Positions 1 to 11,554 of a stretch of 64,000 nt of DNA are shown piece after piece (position 1 is the stretch's first letter; every line of letters starts with the position of its first letter). The stretch covers positions 9,734,001-9,798,000 of the forward strand of contig OX327702.1 of NCBI GenBank assembly GCA_946807835.1, written 5' to 3'. Origin of the DNA: Ailanthus altissimus. Its lineage: Eukaryota; Streptophyta; Magnoliopsida; Sapindales; Simaroubaceae. The notes under the pieces are model-generated. The model saw nothing but the letters and a program-made list of their open reading frames with translations. It ran no database searches and was not told the origin of the DNA. Made by a program: the position numbers and the translations under genes.

Positions 1-2217
1 GACCTTAAAAGTGACTGTATCCTCTTGTACTCTCATGGTCAACTCCCCTTTTTGTACATCAATAATTGTTCTTCCAGTGGCTAGAAAGGGTCTTCCAAGG
101 ATGATTGGGATCTCCTTGTCTTCTTCCATATCTAGAACAATAAAATCAGCCGGGAAGATGAATTTATCGACCTTGACCAACACATCTTCAATTAATCCCT
201 TAGGATAGGTGAGAGAACGATCTGCTAACTGAAGTGTGATATTTGTTGGTTTGGCTTCTTTCAGTCCCAACTTTTTATACACGGACAATGGCATAAGATT
301 GATGCTAGCTCCCAGATCACAAAGTGCTTTCCCAAAATCATAATTCCCAATTGAACATGGTATGGTGAAACTCCCAGGATCTTTGAGCTTTGGAGGTAGC
401 TTCTTTAGAAGGATGGCGCTACACTCTTCCGTCAGGGCCACAGTCTCGAAGTCATCTATTCTTCTCTTCTTTGATAGGATGTCTTTCATGAATCTCACAT
501 AACTCGGCATTTGCTCCAGTGCATCTGCAAAAGGAAGATTAATATGTAATTTCTTAAAAATATCAAGAAATTTTGAAAACTGCTTATCTAGTTTCTTCGT
601 TTGCAGCCTCTGAGGAAATGGAGGTGGTGGAGTGAATGACTGCGTAGGTTGCTTCTGTGGGTTGCTATTGGTATCTTCTGCTGCATTTTCTCTTTTCTGT
701 TCTTGCACTTGAATACCAGATTCTATGCTTTTCTGCGTTTCAGCACTTTTCTCTTGGTTTCTGAACTGCTGTAATCTCTGAGGAAATGGTATAGGTGGTT
801 TATATGGTTGCACGTCATCTTGCTGGACCATTGGTTCTTTTTCCTTCTCTATCATCTCTGAAAGTTGTGGTTGAGGAGTATTGTCATGTAAGACTTTACC
901 ACTTCTTAGGGAGATGGCTTGGCATTGTTCTACACTTCCTTTTGGATTGACTTCAGTGTTGCTTGGTAGAGTTCCTTGAGGGCGATTGTTTATTGCTGTT
1001 GCGAGTTGCCCTACTTGATTTTCCAAGGCTCTAAGTGAAGCTGCTTGACTTTGAAAGAGTGCATCTGTTTTCTTCATGTATTGCAGGAGCATGTCTTCAA
1101 TGTCTGGTTTCTTCTCTTGCTGAATTTGTGGTTGGAAGCCAGGAGGAACTTTAGAATGCTGTCCTTGATTATTGTTGCTCCATGAGAAGTTGGGGTGATT
1201 TCTCCATCCAGGATTGTAAAAATTTGAGTTAGGATTGTTGCGGTTGAAGTCCCCTACATATTGAGCAGTCTCCATGCATTGTCCATTAGCATGATTGCTT
1301 CCACAGAAATCGCAAGTGATGGGTTGACTCTTGATAGCATTAACTCCCAAGTTGCTTAATTGTTTGGTCAAGAGGTTGACTTGGGCAGATAATGTAGTCA
1401 AAGTGTCCACTTCGTGTAATCCAGCGATCTTTCTTGTGGTTGACCTTTCAGTGGGCCATTGATAGGCATTGGACGCCATCTCATCTAGTAGATCATAAGC
1501 TTCACCGGTGGATTTGTTCATGAGTGCTCCTCCAGCTGCAGCATCTACTATCATTCTGAATTGACCGGCTAATCCATTGTAGAATGTTTGTACAAGTAAC
1601 CACTTCGGAATTCCATGATGAGGGCATTTTCTTTGCATATCTTTGTATCTCTCCCATGCCTCATAAAGAGATTCTCCATCTAGTTGTAGGAATGATGTGA
1701 TGTCGTTCCTCATATTGGCAGTTTTAGCAGGTGGAAAGAATTTGGCGAGGAACTTTTGTGCAAGATCATCCCATGTCGCTATGGATCCAGATGGAAGTGA
1801 TAGCAGCCAGCTTTTTGCTTTGTCTCTCAAGGAAAAGGGAAACAATCTTAGACGGATTGCATCATCGGACACCCCATTGTACTTGAATGTATCACATATC
1901 TCCAAGAAGTTGATAATGTGCATGTTTGGATCGTCATTAGGTAGTCCACTAAATTGTACCAAATCCTTGAGCATTTGAATCGTGCTTGGCTTGATCTCAA
2001 AGTTGTTAGCTTGAACAGTTGGTCTTTGGATGCTTGAATGGATTCCATTGACTAAGGGAACAGCATACTCCCTTAGTGGTCTTCCTTCATTATTGGGTGC
2101 AATTGGTACTTGATCTTCCATGGTGTTGACTTGATTTTGCTCTCTTCTAATTCTTCGTAAGGTTCTTTCAATTTCTGGATCAAAAGAAATCAAGTCTTCA
2201 CTTTTCGATCTTTGCAT
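1..2217 (-). CDS. Athila/Tat-like Ty3/gypsy gag-protease, open frame, partial at window edge
   Basis: About 739 codons read without a stop from the ATG at 2215-2217 down to base 1, so the product continues outside the window. In order it shows a Retrotrans_gag core (about residues 75-200, with FPFSLRDKAKSWL-like and HHGIPKWLLVQTFYNGL-like stretches), a zinc knuckle near residues 302-314 (CDFCGSNHANGQC, CX2CX3HX4C), a long Gln/Pro-rich linker with two PFPQRLQ motifs, and a retroviral-type aspartic protease with CDLGASINLMP near residues 633-643. Gag packages the element RNA and the protease matures the polyprotein. The start is the first ATG about 120 bases inside the PBS. It is the only long undamaged retrotransposon frame in the window, which suggests a fairly recent insertion. 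Athila versus other Tat-clade lineages cannot be settled without the RT. Confidence 0.9.
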   Translation of the reverse strand, partial: MQRSKSEDLISFDPEIERTLRRIRREQNQVNTMEDQVPIAPNNEGRPLREYAVPLVNGIHSSIQRPTVQANNFEIKPSTIQMLKDLVQFSGLPNDDPNMHIINFLEICDTFKYNGVSDDAIRLRLFPFSLRDKAKSWLLSLPSGSIATWDDLAQKFLAKFFPPAKTANMRNDITSFLQLDGESLYEAWERYKDMQRKCPHHGIPKWLLVQTFYNGLAGQFRMIVDAAAGGALMNKSTGEAYDLLDEMASNAYQWPTERSTTRKIAGLHEVDTLTTLSAQVNLLTKQLSNLGVNAIKSQPITCDFCGSNHANGQCMETAQYVGDFNRNNPNSNFYNPGWRNHPNFSWSNNNQGQHSKVPPGFQPQIQQEKKPDIEDMLLQYMKKTDALFQSQAASLRALENQVGQLATAINNRPQGTLPSNTEVNPKGSVEQCQAISLRSGKVLHDNTPQPQLSEMIEKEKEPMVQQDDVQPYKPPIPFPQRLQQFRNQEKSAETQKSIESGIQVQEQKRENAAEDTNSNPQKQPTQSFTPPPPFPQRLQTKKLDKQFSKFLDIFKKLHINLPFADALEQMPSYVRFMKDILSKKRRIDDFETVALTEECSAILLKKLPPKLKDPGSFTIPCSIGNYDFGKALCDLGASINLMPLSVYKKLGLKEAKPTNITLQLADRSLTYPKGLIEDVLVKVDKFIFPADFIVLDMEEDKEIPIILGRPFLATGRTIIDVQKGELTMRVQEDTVTFKV

Positions 2218-2335
2218 GTACCTCGTAAGAAAGTAAGTAAAACTAAATTAAGAAAAACAAAATAAAAAAATAAAAAATTCTGAAGTAAAAACTAGAAAGA
2301 TTGGTATTAATATTGGTGAAAAAGTAGATAATTAT

Positions 2336-2352
2336 CCCCGGCAACGGCGCCA
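2336..2352 (-). other. Primer-binding site, tRNA-Asp type
   Basis: The plus strand reads CCCCGGCAACGGCGCCA, which as I know it is the 3' end of plant tRNA-Asp. The minus strand therefore pairs with it over 17 bases. It lies 6 bases inside the LTR edge at 2359, as expected for first-strand priming of the adjacent gag-protease element. Confidence 0.88.
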
Positions 2353-2358
2353 AAAACT

Positions 2359-3807
2359 TGATGCGATATTTCTATATCATAAATTAAGTGCAAGTATACA
2401 CTATCGTATGCAAGTAATAAAGAGACTAAATAAGTCGGATGTCGAACCCACAGGGATAATTCTTTCTTTTTAACCAATTACTAAAATTATATCTTCCTAA
2501 TAATTATTCAGAAAAATAAAAATCTAAGAATGAATGTAAGAAAATATAAAAGTAAAAACACAATGCAATGAGATTTAAAGATATAGCAACGTAGAGAGAA
2601 CCTAGGATTAATATTATCCCTCAATATGTTTCTAATGATTAATCTTCTAATATTTAACTCACTTAGTCTTTATTATTGATCAAGACACTAATGTATTCAC
2701 AAGCCTCTTCCAAGGTCATGCAAGTATACCTTAGTTTACCAAATACCTATATTCCTATGGTACTTGTAATAAATTAAGATTCATTAAGATTAGGTCTTAT
2801 TGATCATACATGCCAATTAGGTATATTCCTATCCTAAGTTGAAACTTGCATATGCAACATTGAATGTTACTCTACAATCATGCATCAAATTACCTAGGTC
2901 TAAATATTATGATTCCTCTTCCGAGTTTATCAAAATATTACCAATTCATTCACCATATATTGGCCAGATATATTGAAGCATTAAACACAAGTAATTTAAA
3001 TAATAAATGACTAAGTTTATTAAATACTAAAAGGATATGGCAATTAAGCACACATATTGAGTTCAAATATTAACCCTAGAAAACAAGTTTAGCTCATGGT
3101 TACAAGAGAACAGCAGTCAAAATAATTATAAATCATGATACAATTATTAGCAAACCGATATAGACGTCGAATTGCTCTTAATTGCGCTGCCTAGGAACTC
3201 TTGATGCCGAAGAACGTCTTGTACTTCTCTCTAAAGTTGCTTCAATTAAGCTCCTATTGCTCTCCAAGACTTGTACTCTGTATTCTTGGTGCTCTTGGGT
3301 CGTCTTGGATTCCTTCTTAAAGGCTGGGAACGAGTGGCTTTATATAGGGATTGATATGAGCTTGAAAATCTCAATTCTCGTCGGACTAGGACTCGCACTA
3401 CCGCTGGCGCGCTATGCAGCTGTCGCTGGGGCGACGCGTGAAAAAGCCTTCACCGCTGGAGCGGTGGGATCTTGGCGCTGGGGCGCTGCATGAAAACGGC
3501 TTCACCGCTGGCGCGGTGACTCTTCGGCGCTGGGGCGCTAGACGCGACTTAAGTAGGTCGTTTTTCTTATTTCGATCACTATTTCAGCGCTGGGGCGAAA
3601 ATACTTGTGGCGCTGGGGCGATGGACACATACTTTGAAAACTTTGCATTTTAGTCCCTGTTTTCGCTCCTTTTGCGTTCTTTCTTTAAATTTCGTTCAAG
3701 TCCCTATAAATAACAATAATGCACATAAATAGCCATCTATTCTCATAAAATCATAAAATATCAATAATAAAAACATGAGAAAATATACGACAAATTTGCC
3801 CTTATCA
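2359..3807 (-). repeat. 5' LTR of the left-edge Athila/Tat-like element
   Basis: A 1449-bp LTR bounded on plus by TGATGCGATA at 2359 and CTTATCA at 3807 (TGAT...ATCA termini), next to the PBS. Both ends resemble the solo LTRs at 12334-13692 and 33945-35285 (shared 'GTCGAtCCCACAG' near the left end, 'GCCTTATCA' type right end), so they form one LTR superfamily. The partner LTR and the target duplication lie outside the window. An otherwise AT-rich LTR contains a GC-rich block at about 3390-3625. Confidence 0.85.
3390..3625. repeat. GC-rich GCGCTGGGGCGCT repeat block inside the LTR
   Basis: Repeated GGCGCTGGGGCG and CACCGCTGGmGCGGTGA motifs occur several times, separated by CTTCACCGCTGG stretches. 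CACCGCTGGCGCGGTG is close to self-complementary. The corresponding position in the two solo LTRs carries GGCGCCGCGGCGCTG repeats, so this is a family feature rather than chance. Confidence 0.7.
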
Positions 3808-4632
3808 GATACGACTGAGAAGATATTGAAGAATAACACTTCATAAGGGGGCACTCATGAAGTTATCCACAGGCCATTGGAAAGGGTAACACTCTTAAAA
3901 GAGAATTCTACGAACATGTAGCGTATACTTTGTCAAGGGGCAGCACTCATGAGGTTACTCACAGACCACTGGATCAGGTAACCCTCTCAGAGAAGAACCT
4001 TACAAAGATATGGTTAAAAAGATATTGAAAAATAACACTCCGTATGAGGGGGAGACACTTATGAGATTACCTACAGATCACTGGTCTGGGTAACATTTTC
4101 AGAGGAGAACCTTACAGACCTCTAACACCCAAAAAAGGGCTCTCCAGAGACATGCTACACAGAATGATTAGATATTACCATTAGAGTAATTCAAAATACT
4201 AGTTTGTTACAAAGACATCTACTGATTAGCTCCGACATCACTTCATCAATATGGGTTTACTGTTGAATTCTACATACACTCATCTAGAATTATTATTTGG
4301 TGTAACTCAAGCACCACTTTGCTCAACTTTAGTTGATCGGTACACCATCAAGATAGTATTGATCCTCTTACCTAACTATATAAATTTGTTCTATGTTTTT
4401 AAGTTTAAGTCTGCATTGATACTAACCAAGGCACATATTTCAAGTTATAAAAGGACAAATCTACAAAATTTCAAGACAAAGGCAAAAATGTGATAATCGT
4501 ATTGATCAAAATGAAAAATTACAAAAGTGTAGTACATAAACAAAAGAAATAAAGCGCATAGGCTCAAGCAGCCGGAGTGGTATCAGTAGACTCTCAGTCA
4601 ACCATTGTGGTACTTTCTAGATCTACATTTTT
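3808..4632. repeat. Noncoding stretch with three diverged repeats
   Basis: Three related copies of a 'CACTCATGAgGTTAC-CACAGaCCACTGG' block begin near 3852, 3943 and 4056 (spacing 91 and 113), each followed by a TAAC-CTcTcAgAGgAGAA-like stretch. No coding frame is convincing and origin is unknown. Nothing else is recognised up to 4632. Confidence 0.5.
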
Positions 4633-5171
4633 TGATGAAGGATCTAATACTTATGTGTGTATGCATGTGTTATTGTGTCTATTGCCTAAATACATATCAA
4701 ATACATATTTAAGTCTGACGGAAGCGTGAAACTTTCAATAAACACAATCAATAATATATATTAATCACATTAATATATTTATAGGATAGAGAACTCACCT
4801 CAATGTGTAATGTTATACACGTATTTTCTCAAAATTCGCATGGAGACTAACTCGTGTGCAATTCTATTCACCAACACGGTAGACTTGGTGAGTTAGAACA
4901 GCAGCCCGATGTCCAGCACAGGATTAACTCTTAATCTCCAAAATGGCCGAGTGTGTGTTTATATCATTTTCTCCAAAAGAATAAATAATGAAAAGTTTAA
5001 AGTAATCTACTATTACTTCAATTAGAAGGATAGAAAAAAATGAAACTATTTCATTTTTCCTTATTTTTTTTTCTTTTTTGTTTCTTATTCCTCTTCATTT
5101 TCTTTCTTTTCTTCCTTCTCTTTCTCAGCCAAATGGCCACCATCACACTTCTCCCTTCTCTCTCTCTTTCT

Positions 5172-5220
<49 letters not shown>

Positions 5221-6750
5221 AATCAAAGTGAAAAATAACCATTTTACCTCTCATAAATAGTTACCAAGTTTATATATATACATAAATGAAAGTGAAAAAT
5301 AACCATTTTGCCTCTCATAAATAGTTACCAAGTTTATATATATATACATAAATCAAAGTGAAAAATAACTATTTTGCCTCTCATAAATAGTTACCAAGTT
5401 TACCCCCTTAGTGGGTTTCACCAAATCCCACACTTGAGTAAACTCAACTGAGAGTCCACAATACGTCACGTGTTATAATATAATTAGTAAATAATAATTA
5501 TTAACTAATTGTTGTGTTTAACACTTAAATACAGACACGCACGTATTCTCGTGATATTGCTAGATTAAACAATTTAATTCGGCATGCTGCCCCAATGCAC
5601 AACGAGTACACTCTATATCACAGGACTCCCTAGGTCCTACACCCGATTCGTAAAATAGAACTATTCCATGAGTCCATGAGCTATGCCCCACATATACATC
5701 ATGGATATACAAATCAGCGCATTGAACCATACAAGCTGAAATTACAACGCATACGTATAGTCCTTCCGTCATGATATCCTGAATGTGCTGAGGATATAGA
5801 TTATTACCGTTAAATCCCCTTGTGCTCATCCATGTCCTATCTCCAGACTTTTATCTCACTTAATAATATGTGCAAACATTTTTTCCATATTGTTCTACCC
5901 TAGCGGAACTCTTTTCCGAGATGATTGCTTGTGGCCACAAGACTTTCTGAGATACAATCTCGAAGCGTCTAACTCTATATTGAAGCTGATGGATCCCATA
6001 TATATACACACCAGACTCCATAAGTATCGGACTATACCTAGCGACACCCAGCGGTCACACCATGAAAGATCTGTGACATGCGTGAAACCAAAATATGATG
6101 GATCACTTACAAGCCCACCGTGGCACTCAGGTCAAAGGACCACGTATACTACTCAACTCGAGAGGACCCTCTGTTGACAGCTTACATTGGGTATCTATCA
6201 GAGGCCCTCGTGAGTCTATCCTATATCCAGTCCTAACTGGATACCCATATGTCAATACGAGCTCCAAGATCACGGTCAGCTAGGAACAACCATCTATACC
6301 CTATAGGTACGACATATGTTGATCTATATATAAAGGTATTTACCGACAGACTCATATTGGCAGAAATAGATCAGGGATAATTATTTGAGAACATACTTAC
6401 GCAACTAGCATTTTCTAGCACCCAATTGTAACTATGCAGTTACTAGTATATTCTCAAGTCTATATCCTATTACAGACAAGGCTCAAACTCTTGGATTCGC
6501 TGAGTATTATAACTAGTTAACACTTAACTGTGCTAACATTTAGCAATTATATGTCTCAACATGGCTAACTATGAGCCCTTATCTAAACTCTTTTAGATCT
6601 GATCTGAACTCCTTCAGATCGTACAATGTCTGTAACGTTACAGACATAATACCATATAAATGGGTATTAGCGATTTAATGGGAATGTACACTTGTGTAAA
6701 TACACGAGTATATGTACATTCAGGGATGGCACGTAGCACCAACCTTAACA
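4633..6750 (-). repeat. Old copia-type LTR remnant, related to copia A/B LTRs
   Basis: Read on minus, this matches the copia A LTR at 36625-38591 block by block: the GTGTATGCATGTG stretch near the left edge, 'CTCGTGTGCAATTC...TTGGTGAG', the '...AACTCAACTGAGAGTCCACAAT' segment, 'CAACGAGTACACTCTATATcaCAGGACTCCCTAGG', and 'GGGATGGCACGTAGCAC' at the right end. Both termini are eroded (left TGATGAAGG, right CCTTAACA) and no clean target duplication or primer site is seen, so the boundaries are approximate. It could be a solo LTR or the end of a decayed element. Confidence 0.6.
5173..5402. repeat. (TA)n microsatellite followed by three ~65-bp tandem repeats
   Basis: A run of about 22 TA dinucleotides ends at 5216. 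Three copies of CATAAATcAAAGTGAAAAATAACCATTTTgCCTCTCATAAATAGTTACCAAGTTtATATATA follow, at 5217-5280, 5281-5346 and 5347-5402. They differ by a few substitutions and the length of the TA tail, which suggests slippage anchored on the TA run. Confidence 0.85.
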
Positions 6751-6769
6751 ACATCAACCAGAGGAGGGA

Positions 6770-9164
6770 TAGCTTGAGGAGTACCACCCAAAATAGCCTA
6801 ACTGATTCTGAGGGTTAAGAAGGAGCATCAGATGAAGCCTAGACTTGGTTAGCTAGAGTGAGAGCAGCTGGCTGGTTCTCACCAAGAGGAGCAACTGTCT
6901 CAGTAGTGGAAACATCAGTAGGAATAGGGTTAACCACCTTAGTAGTTCTTTGAGCTTGAGAAGTCTCCCCTTCTAAGGATTGCCCCCCAGTGGCCAAGTC
7001 CTATATCCATTGAAGATCGATCTCAAGATAATTCTATTCAAAGGGACTGATAACCTTTGGAAGCCCTCTACTGCACCTTGGCAAAAACCTTCGTTATAAC
7101 CAGTAGGCCAAAAACTTCGCTGATCTTCAATTTAAGTAGCCAAATTGTTCATTATCTGTTTGACTAGCTCTCTCTCCCTTTGCATTGTTGTGAACTGTCT
7201 CTCCAGTTTTATCATTTTGATTCACAAGTTCAGTAGCACAACTCCTACCCATTGCTAGACAATTAACAAGTTCTTGTTCAGCCAACCTCTTCTAGTGCTT
7301 TAGCTCTACTCTCCGTTTCAGCCCGACTGGTCTGTCATCCTTCAATACGAGCAGCCAACTCATGTGCCCACCTCCTCTTCTAGTTAGCCTCCCCCTTGGC
7401 ATGACTAGCCTCTTACCTTGCTTGTGCTAAGTTCTCCTCAGCTCGGTATGATCGAGCTACCATCTCTAAAATATGGGTCCGGAACCAAAAAATAAATATA
7501 CAGACAGAAGAATGAAAAGAGTTAGAATTCAAAAAATAAGGGTACATCATAATAATAGAGAGAGAGAGAGAGAGAGAGAAAATTTACAGCTATGACGGAC
7601 CCTACAATAGTATAGAACCTAGTGATAGAGTCCAGAGAAGAAGCTTAAACCACTCAGGTCAGGTTCAGGTATCTTTCCATCTCTCTCATCATGAGTAGCA
7701 AGAAGCTTAGATCTTTCCTCATTTTAGGGACTAGAATAGATGGAGAGGCTAGCAGAGAAGGCATTTCCCCTATCAAGGGATTCTTCCTACCTTCTAAACT
7801 CGATGCCTTTATAGGCCAAGCAGTTGATAACGGCTGTATTAAAGACTGAGTTAGAGAATCTCTCCCCCTACCCAACACTTGAAAAGAATGACCTTGCACT
7901 TGAAAGGGGCACAAGATGACTACTTGTCCCCATCCCCTGAGATCTAACAAGTACTTGCCCCTTAACTTGAGTAGGAGGGCTTAAAACTCTTCCTCATTGA
8001 GGGCTCAATCGACCTTTGCCCACTTGGCCAACCGGCCCATGTCTGTTCATGCCATGGCTCTTTCCGTCAAGGCTGAACAAATGCCTTATAATATTGTTAG
8101 TTAATAGTACCCAACCTCCAGAAGTCGAGCCGAAGCCATCTGTGCAGCTCCTCTTCTTTTTCTCATTACTTCATTGTTCAAAAATTTCTGCACAAGCCAC
8201 AAGTTAATAAAGAACAAATAATTAAAGAAGTAAAGTTAAAAAGTACTATACTTACTACGAATGCAAGGCTCTCTAGAACAGAAGGTGATTAAGCTTAATT
8301 AAATAAGACTGACAGGGGAAATAAGGTGCTGAACGGGATAAATATGGGCAAGAACGACCGTAATCAGAGTACCTCTTATTTTGAAAACCTTAAAATCAGT
8401 AGCCCAAGTCGCTAAAATTTACAAAACATTAGGAGGAGAAGGAAGAAAAAAGAAAAAAAAAGATTAAACATAAAAAAGAACCTGTGCTCAGAGAAAATTT
8501 TGTGGAAACAACGCAGTTCCCTCCTCTTCTCTTAGGGACTACTTGACCCCATTAACCTTAACAAAGAACCATTCTCCATTATAGTCTTTAATAGAAGATG
8601 GACGACCAGGGATAGGGTTTTGAAGACCATAAAATGAAAGGTAATATAAGCCCATTTGGCTTTTAGTATTGCTCCTAAAATGGTATAAGTTGCGTAACTC
8701 CTAGTAATGGGGGGAGGATAACTCTGCCTTTTTTCAAAGGACAAACAGACCTGCTAAAACCTTACAAGAGTTGGGGCCTACTTGAAAAGCAACTACTTCT
8801 AAGTAAGCCAACATCCTAGCAAAGTAAGGTTGCATAGGAAGACAAAGGCCCAATCTAAGAAACTCTGCATGAAAGCCACTTCGTTATCTATTCGGCTGCT
8901 AAAACAATCATATAGGGAAGGCAACCTAAGGGTGACAGACTCAAGAATGTTATATGTAGATTTGATGGATTCTAGGTTAGCTTGAATTAGATTGGACATT
9001 TGATATTTTACTTCTAGCTTAAATTCTACAGCCTCTACATCATCTATTAAATCCTGAGTAAGGTCCTCAGGATCAGCTTCGCCTTGAATTCGCAAATCAT
9101 TTAGTGTACGTCTCCCAAATTTTTTTAATATAGACTGTTTAAATTCAAAAATCAAATGGACCAT
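6770..9164 (-). pseudogene. Decayed plant transposon ORF, Transposase_28-like ('putative gypsy-type transposon')
   Basis: No frame is intact. On minus from about 8900 to 8525, stitched frames give stretches such as LCLPMQPYFARMLAYLEVV, VGPNSCKVLAGLFVL, LRNLYHFRSNTKSQMGLYY and SSIKDYNGEWFFVKVNGVK. These are the hallmarks, as I know them, of the PF04195-type domain common in plant transposon proteins. An upstream piece (9164-8799) has an acidic DDVEAVEF stretch. Downstream, near 7480-7260, lies an Ala/Glu/Arg-rich coiled-coil-like segment (SYRAEENLAQA, RAETESRAKALEE) with several stops, typical of the C-terminal half of such proteins. Frameshifts and TAG/TGA stops show long decay. A (GA)n run at 7557-7579 interrupts it. 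The family call rests on remembered consensus, not a search. Confidence 0.5.
7557..7579. repeat. (AG)n microsatellite
   Basis: Eleven uninterrupted AG units lie within the decayed transposon coding region. Confidence 0.9.
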
Positions 9165-10620
9165 AAATTCCTAGTCGCCCAAGTGCTACTTAAAAAATAG
9201 CAAAGAAGTTATGTTCCAGCTTCAATTCCCTCAGGTACACGATCAAAAGTAAATCGATGACTGAGGTCAGTTCTTACGCTTAGGACGTCTTTTCATATAT
9301 ATCAAGGATGATGTTTTAAATCTTTATCATCATGACCTGATAAATGATCAGTGTAAAGAAAATTTCAAAAGTATAGAAGTAAACTAGTTCGACATCATAA
9401 CCCAAACAGCTACAAAAAGAGAAATAAACCGAGTAGGTTAACGCACAATATACTATTGCTAAGACCAGATCGATCATAAAAAATGAAAGAGGCAAACTCG
9501 ATCAGTTCTGCTTATTATTTAACTTCTTGAAATGAACCAAAAGTGCTTTCAAATAGAAAAAATCGAGTGGGTCCAAGAAAATTTCCAAGTCAAGCAGGTG
9601 AAATACAACAATAGAGTTTCCAGTTTTAAAAGTTCAAAAAAACCTGGTAGACCATTATTCCCTCCCCGCGAAAAAACAAATCTCTATAGCGGCCCAACTC
9701 AGAAAAGTTTAAATGCCCTTAGAGCAACCTATTGATGGGCCAAACTAAGTTTCCAAAAAGATAGGAGGCCCAAGTATCTAGGAGAAATGAGTCACCAAAG
9801 CATGACGAACAAGGTCTCAAGTAGCTCCTAAAGCATAAAACCTGCTCGGTCGCTCGGATCAGACCTAGTTTGAACAGCTTAAATACCAGCCCTATACCAT
9901 TCATGACCACCCCGATTATAACTCTAAAAATTTGCACGACTAAGATTAGGAAAACACAAGGATATCAGAATGAATAAAGTACCAAACCCATTTAGAAGCC
10001 GAGTAGATCTGTAGGCCGAACATCTCATTTCATAATTAGGCATCACTATATGGACACTCGCTTGGCCTACTAAAGTAAGACTCAAGGTAGCCGTTATCAA
10101 GCACATCATAAGGGAGATTGGCTTAGCAGAAATATCAGAACCCTCTCACATAACAGGACCAAACAAGCCCACACATTACAAAGTGCTAAGCCAAACAGTA
10201 GCCAACGACTTAAAAGGGAAACCCACACTATTTAGAAGACGGAGTTACAGAAGAAGAAGAAGAAGAGTTATAGTGCTTTTAAGAAGGAATTCCCCAAATC
10301 ACGCCAAAAAATCAGAGGATTAGCCAAAAATAATCATGACTTACCCAAAATCTAGAGAGATTACCTAAACAACTACAAACACCAGCATGGATAAGCATAA
10401 GCATAAGGAATATTCTAGAAAAACCGATACTATAAAAGGTGAGAAAACTACACAGAAGGGACAGAGACAACTTGGGTATCTAATTCTTCCATTTTATTTC
10501 TTCTATTTTGTTCTCTTTTGCTCCCACATTTTCACTAAAAAACCTGTACTTGACTTAAGCAGTGGAGAGTCATCACTGAAACTCACCTCAGTGAGGTCTT
10601 AATGATAGTTTCAATGTTTT
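9165..10620. other. Noncoding stretch, possibly LTR or leader of the neighbouring transposon
   Basis: No coding frame or clear LTR termini are visible. It is less AT-rich than the DNA to its right and holds an (AGA)n run at about 10251-10268. Its position upstream of the minus-strand transposon ORF suits a promoter or LTR, but I see no PBS. Confidence 0.35.
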
Positions 10621-11294
10621 GCAGGTGTTTGCAACCATTGTAACAGTAGAAAAGCCTTGCGAGATTGAAGCCTCAAGTCCAGTTTGACAGAGCCTAAGTT
10701 GCTAATTCCTACAACAAAATAAATTCAAAGTTTGTTGGCAAAAAAAAAGTTATTTTTTTCTAGTCAACAAATATATTTGAGTAAAAAATACCTTTAGTCT
10801 TCTTTTTAATAACTAACACTAGATAGATAAATTTAAGCCAAATAATAAAATAAATAGATAATTTTAAGTAAAGTCTAGATTTTAGATTCTAAAATTTGCT
10901 TTTATTCTACTATTAATTAACAAAAAATATTTATCAATGGAACTGATTTAATCAAACATGAAATTTTATGTTTTTATTTAATAAAAATAGAATTCATGTC
11001 AATTTTTTTTTACTTGACAGAAATTTATGTATTTTAATGATAAAATTTTATTTTGAAAATTAAAATTCATGCCAACTTAGTTGTTTTTTTTAACTTAAAA
11101 AGAGGTTTTGAACAAAGAACTTCAATTTTAGGGGGAAAAAAAAATAATTATCAGTGAGTTACATATATTACTACTTAAATTTATTGATTTAATGATGTAG
11201 TGTTAATATTTATTTAATAAACATATACTACTTAATCAAGGTCTCCATTCTTTATTATTTTTGGATGAACTCTTACTAAAAACAATCACATACT
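10621..11294. other. AT-rich intergenic stretch
   Basis: Homopolymer-rich A/T DNA with no gene, repeat family or RNA that I recognise. It ends at the left target-site copy CACATACT (11287-11294) of the hAT-like element. Confidence 0.5.
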
Positions 11295-11554
11295 TAGGGG
11301 TAGACAAATATTTTGAACCAAAACTGACATAGAAAACTCGATCAAAAAATTTCGAGTTGGTCCGAGTTTGAATATATTATTCAAATCCGATTGAATCCTA
11401 TCATGAGGGACACGATAGTCCTGATCGAGTTTGGAATATTTCTTAGGTCGGGTTGTCCTAAATTAAAAAAAAAATATTATAATTTTTAATATAAAACTCA
11501 ATTACGTATTTCGAAAAATCATAAATAACAAATGTAATAATTATAAATGAAATT

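Noticed and set aside
1697..1978. Plus-strand frames of 60-100 codons within 1-2217
   Set aside because: They lie antisense to the long open gag-protease frame, which has clear domains.
5890..6283. Two overlapping plus-strand frames in the old copia-type LTR
   Set aside because: The same segment is LTR in several other copies where the frames are broken.
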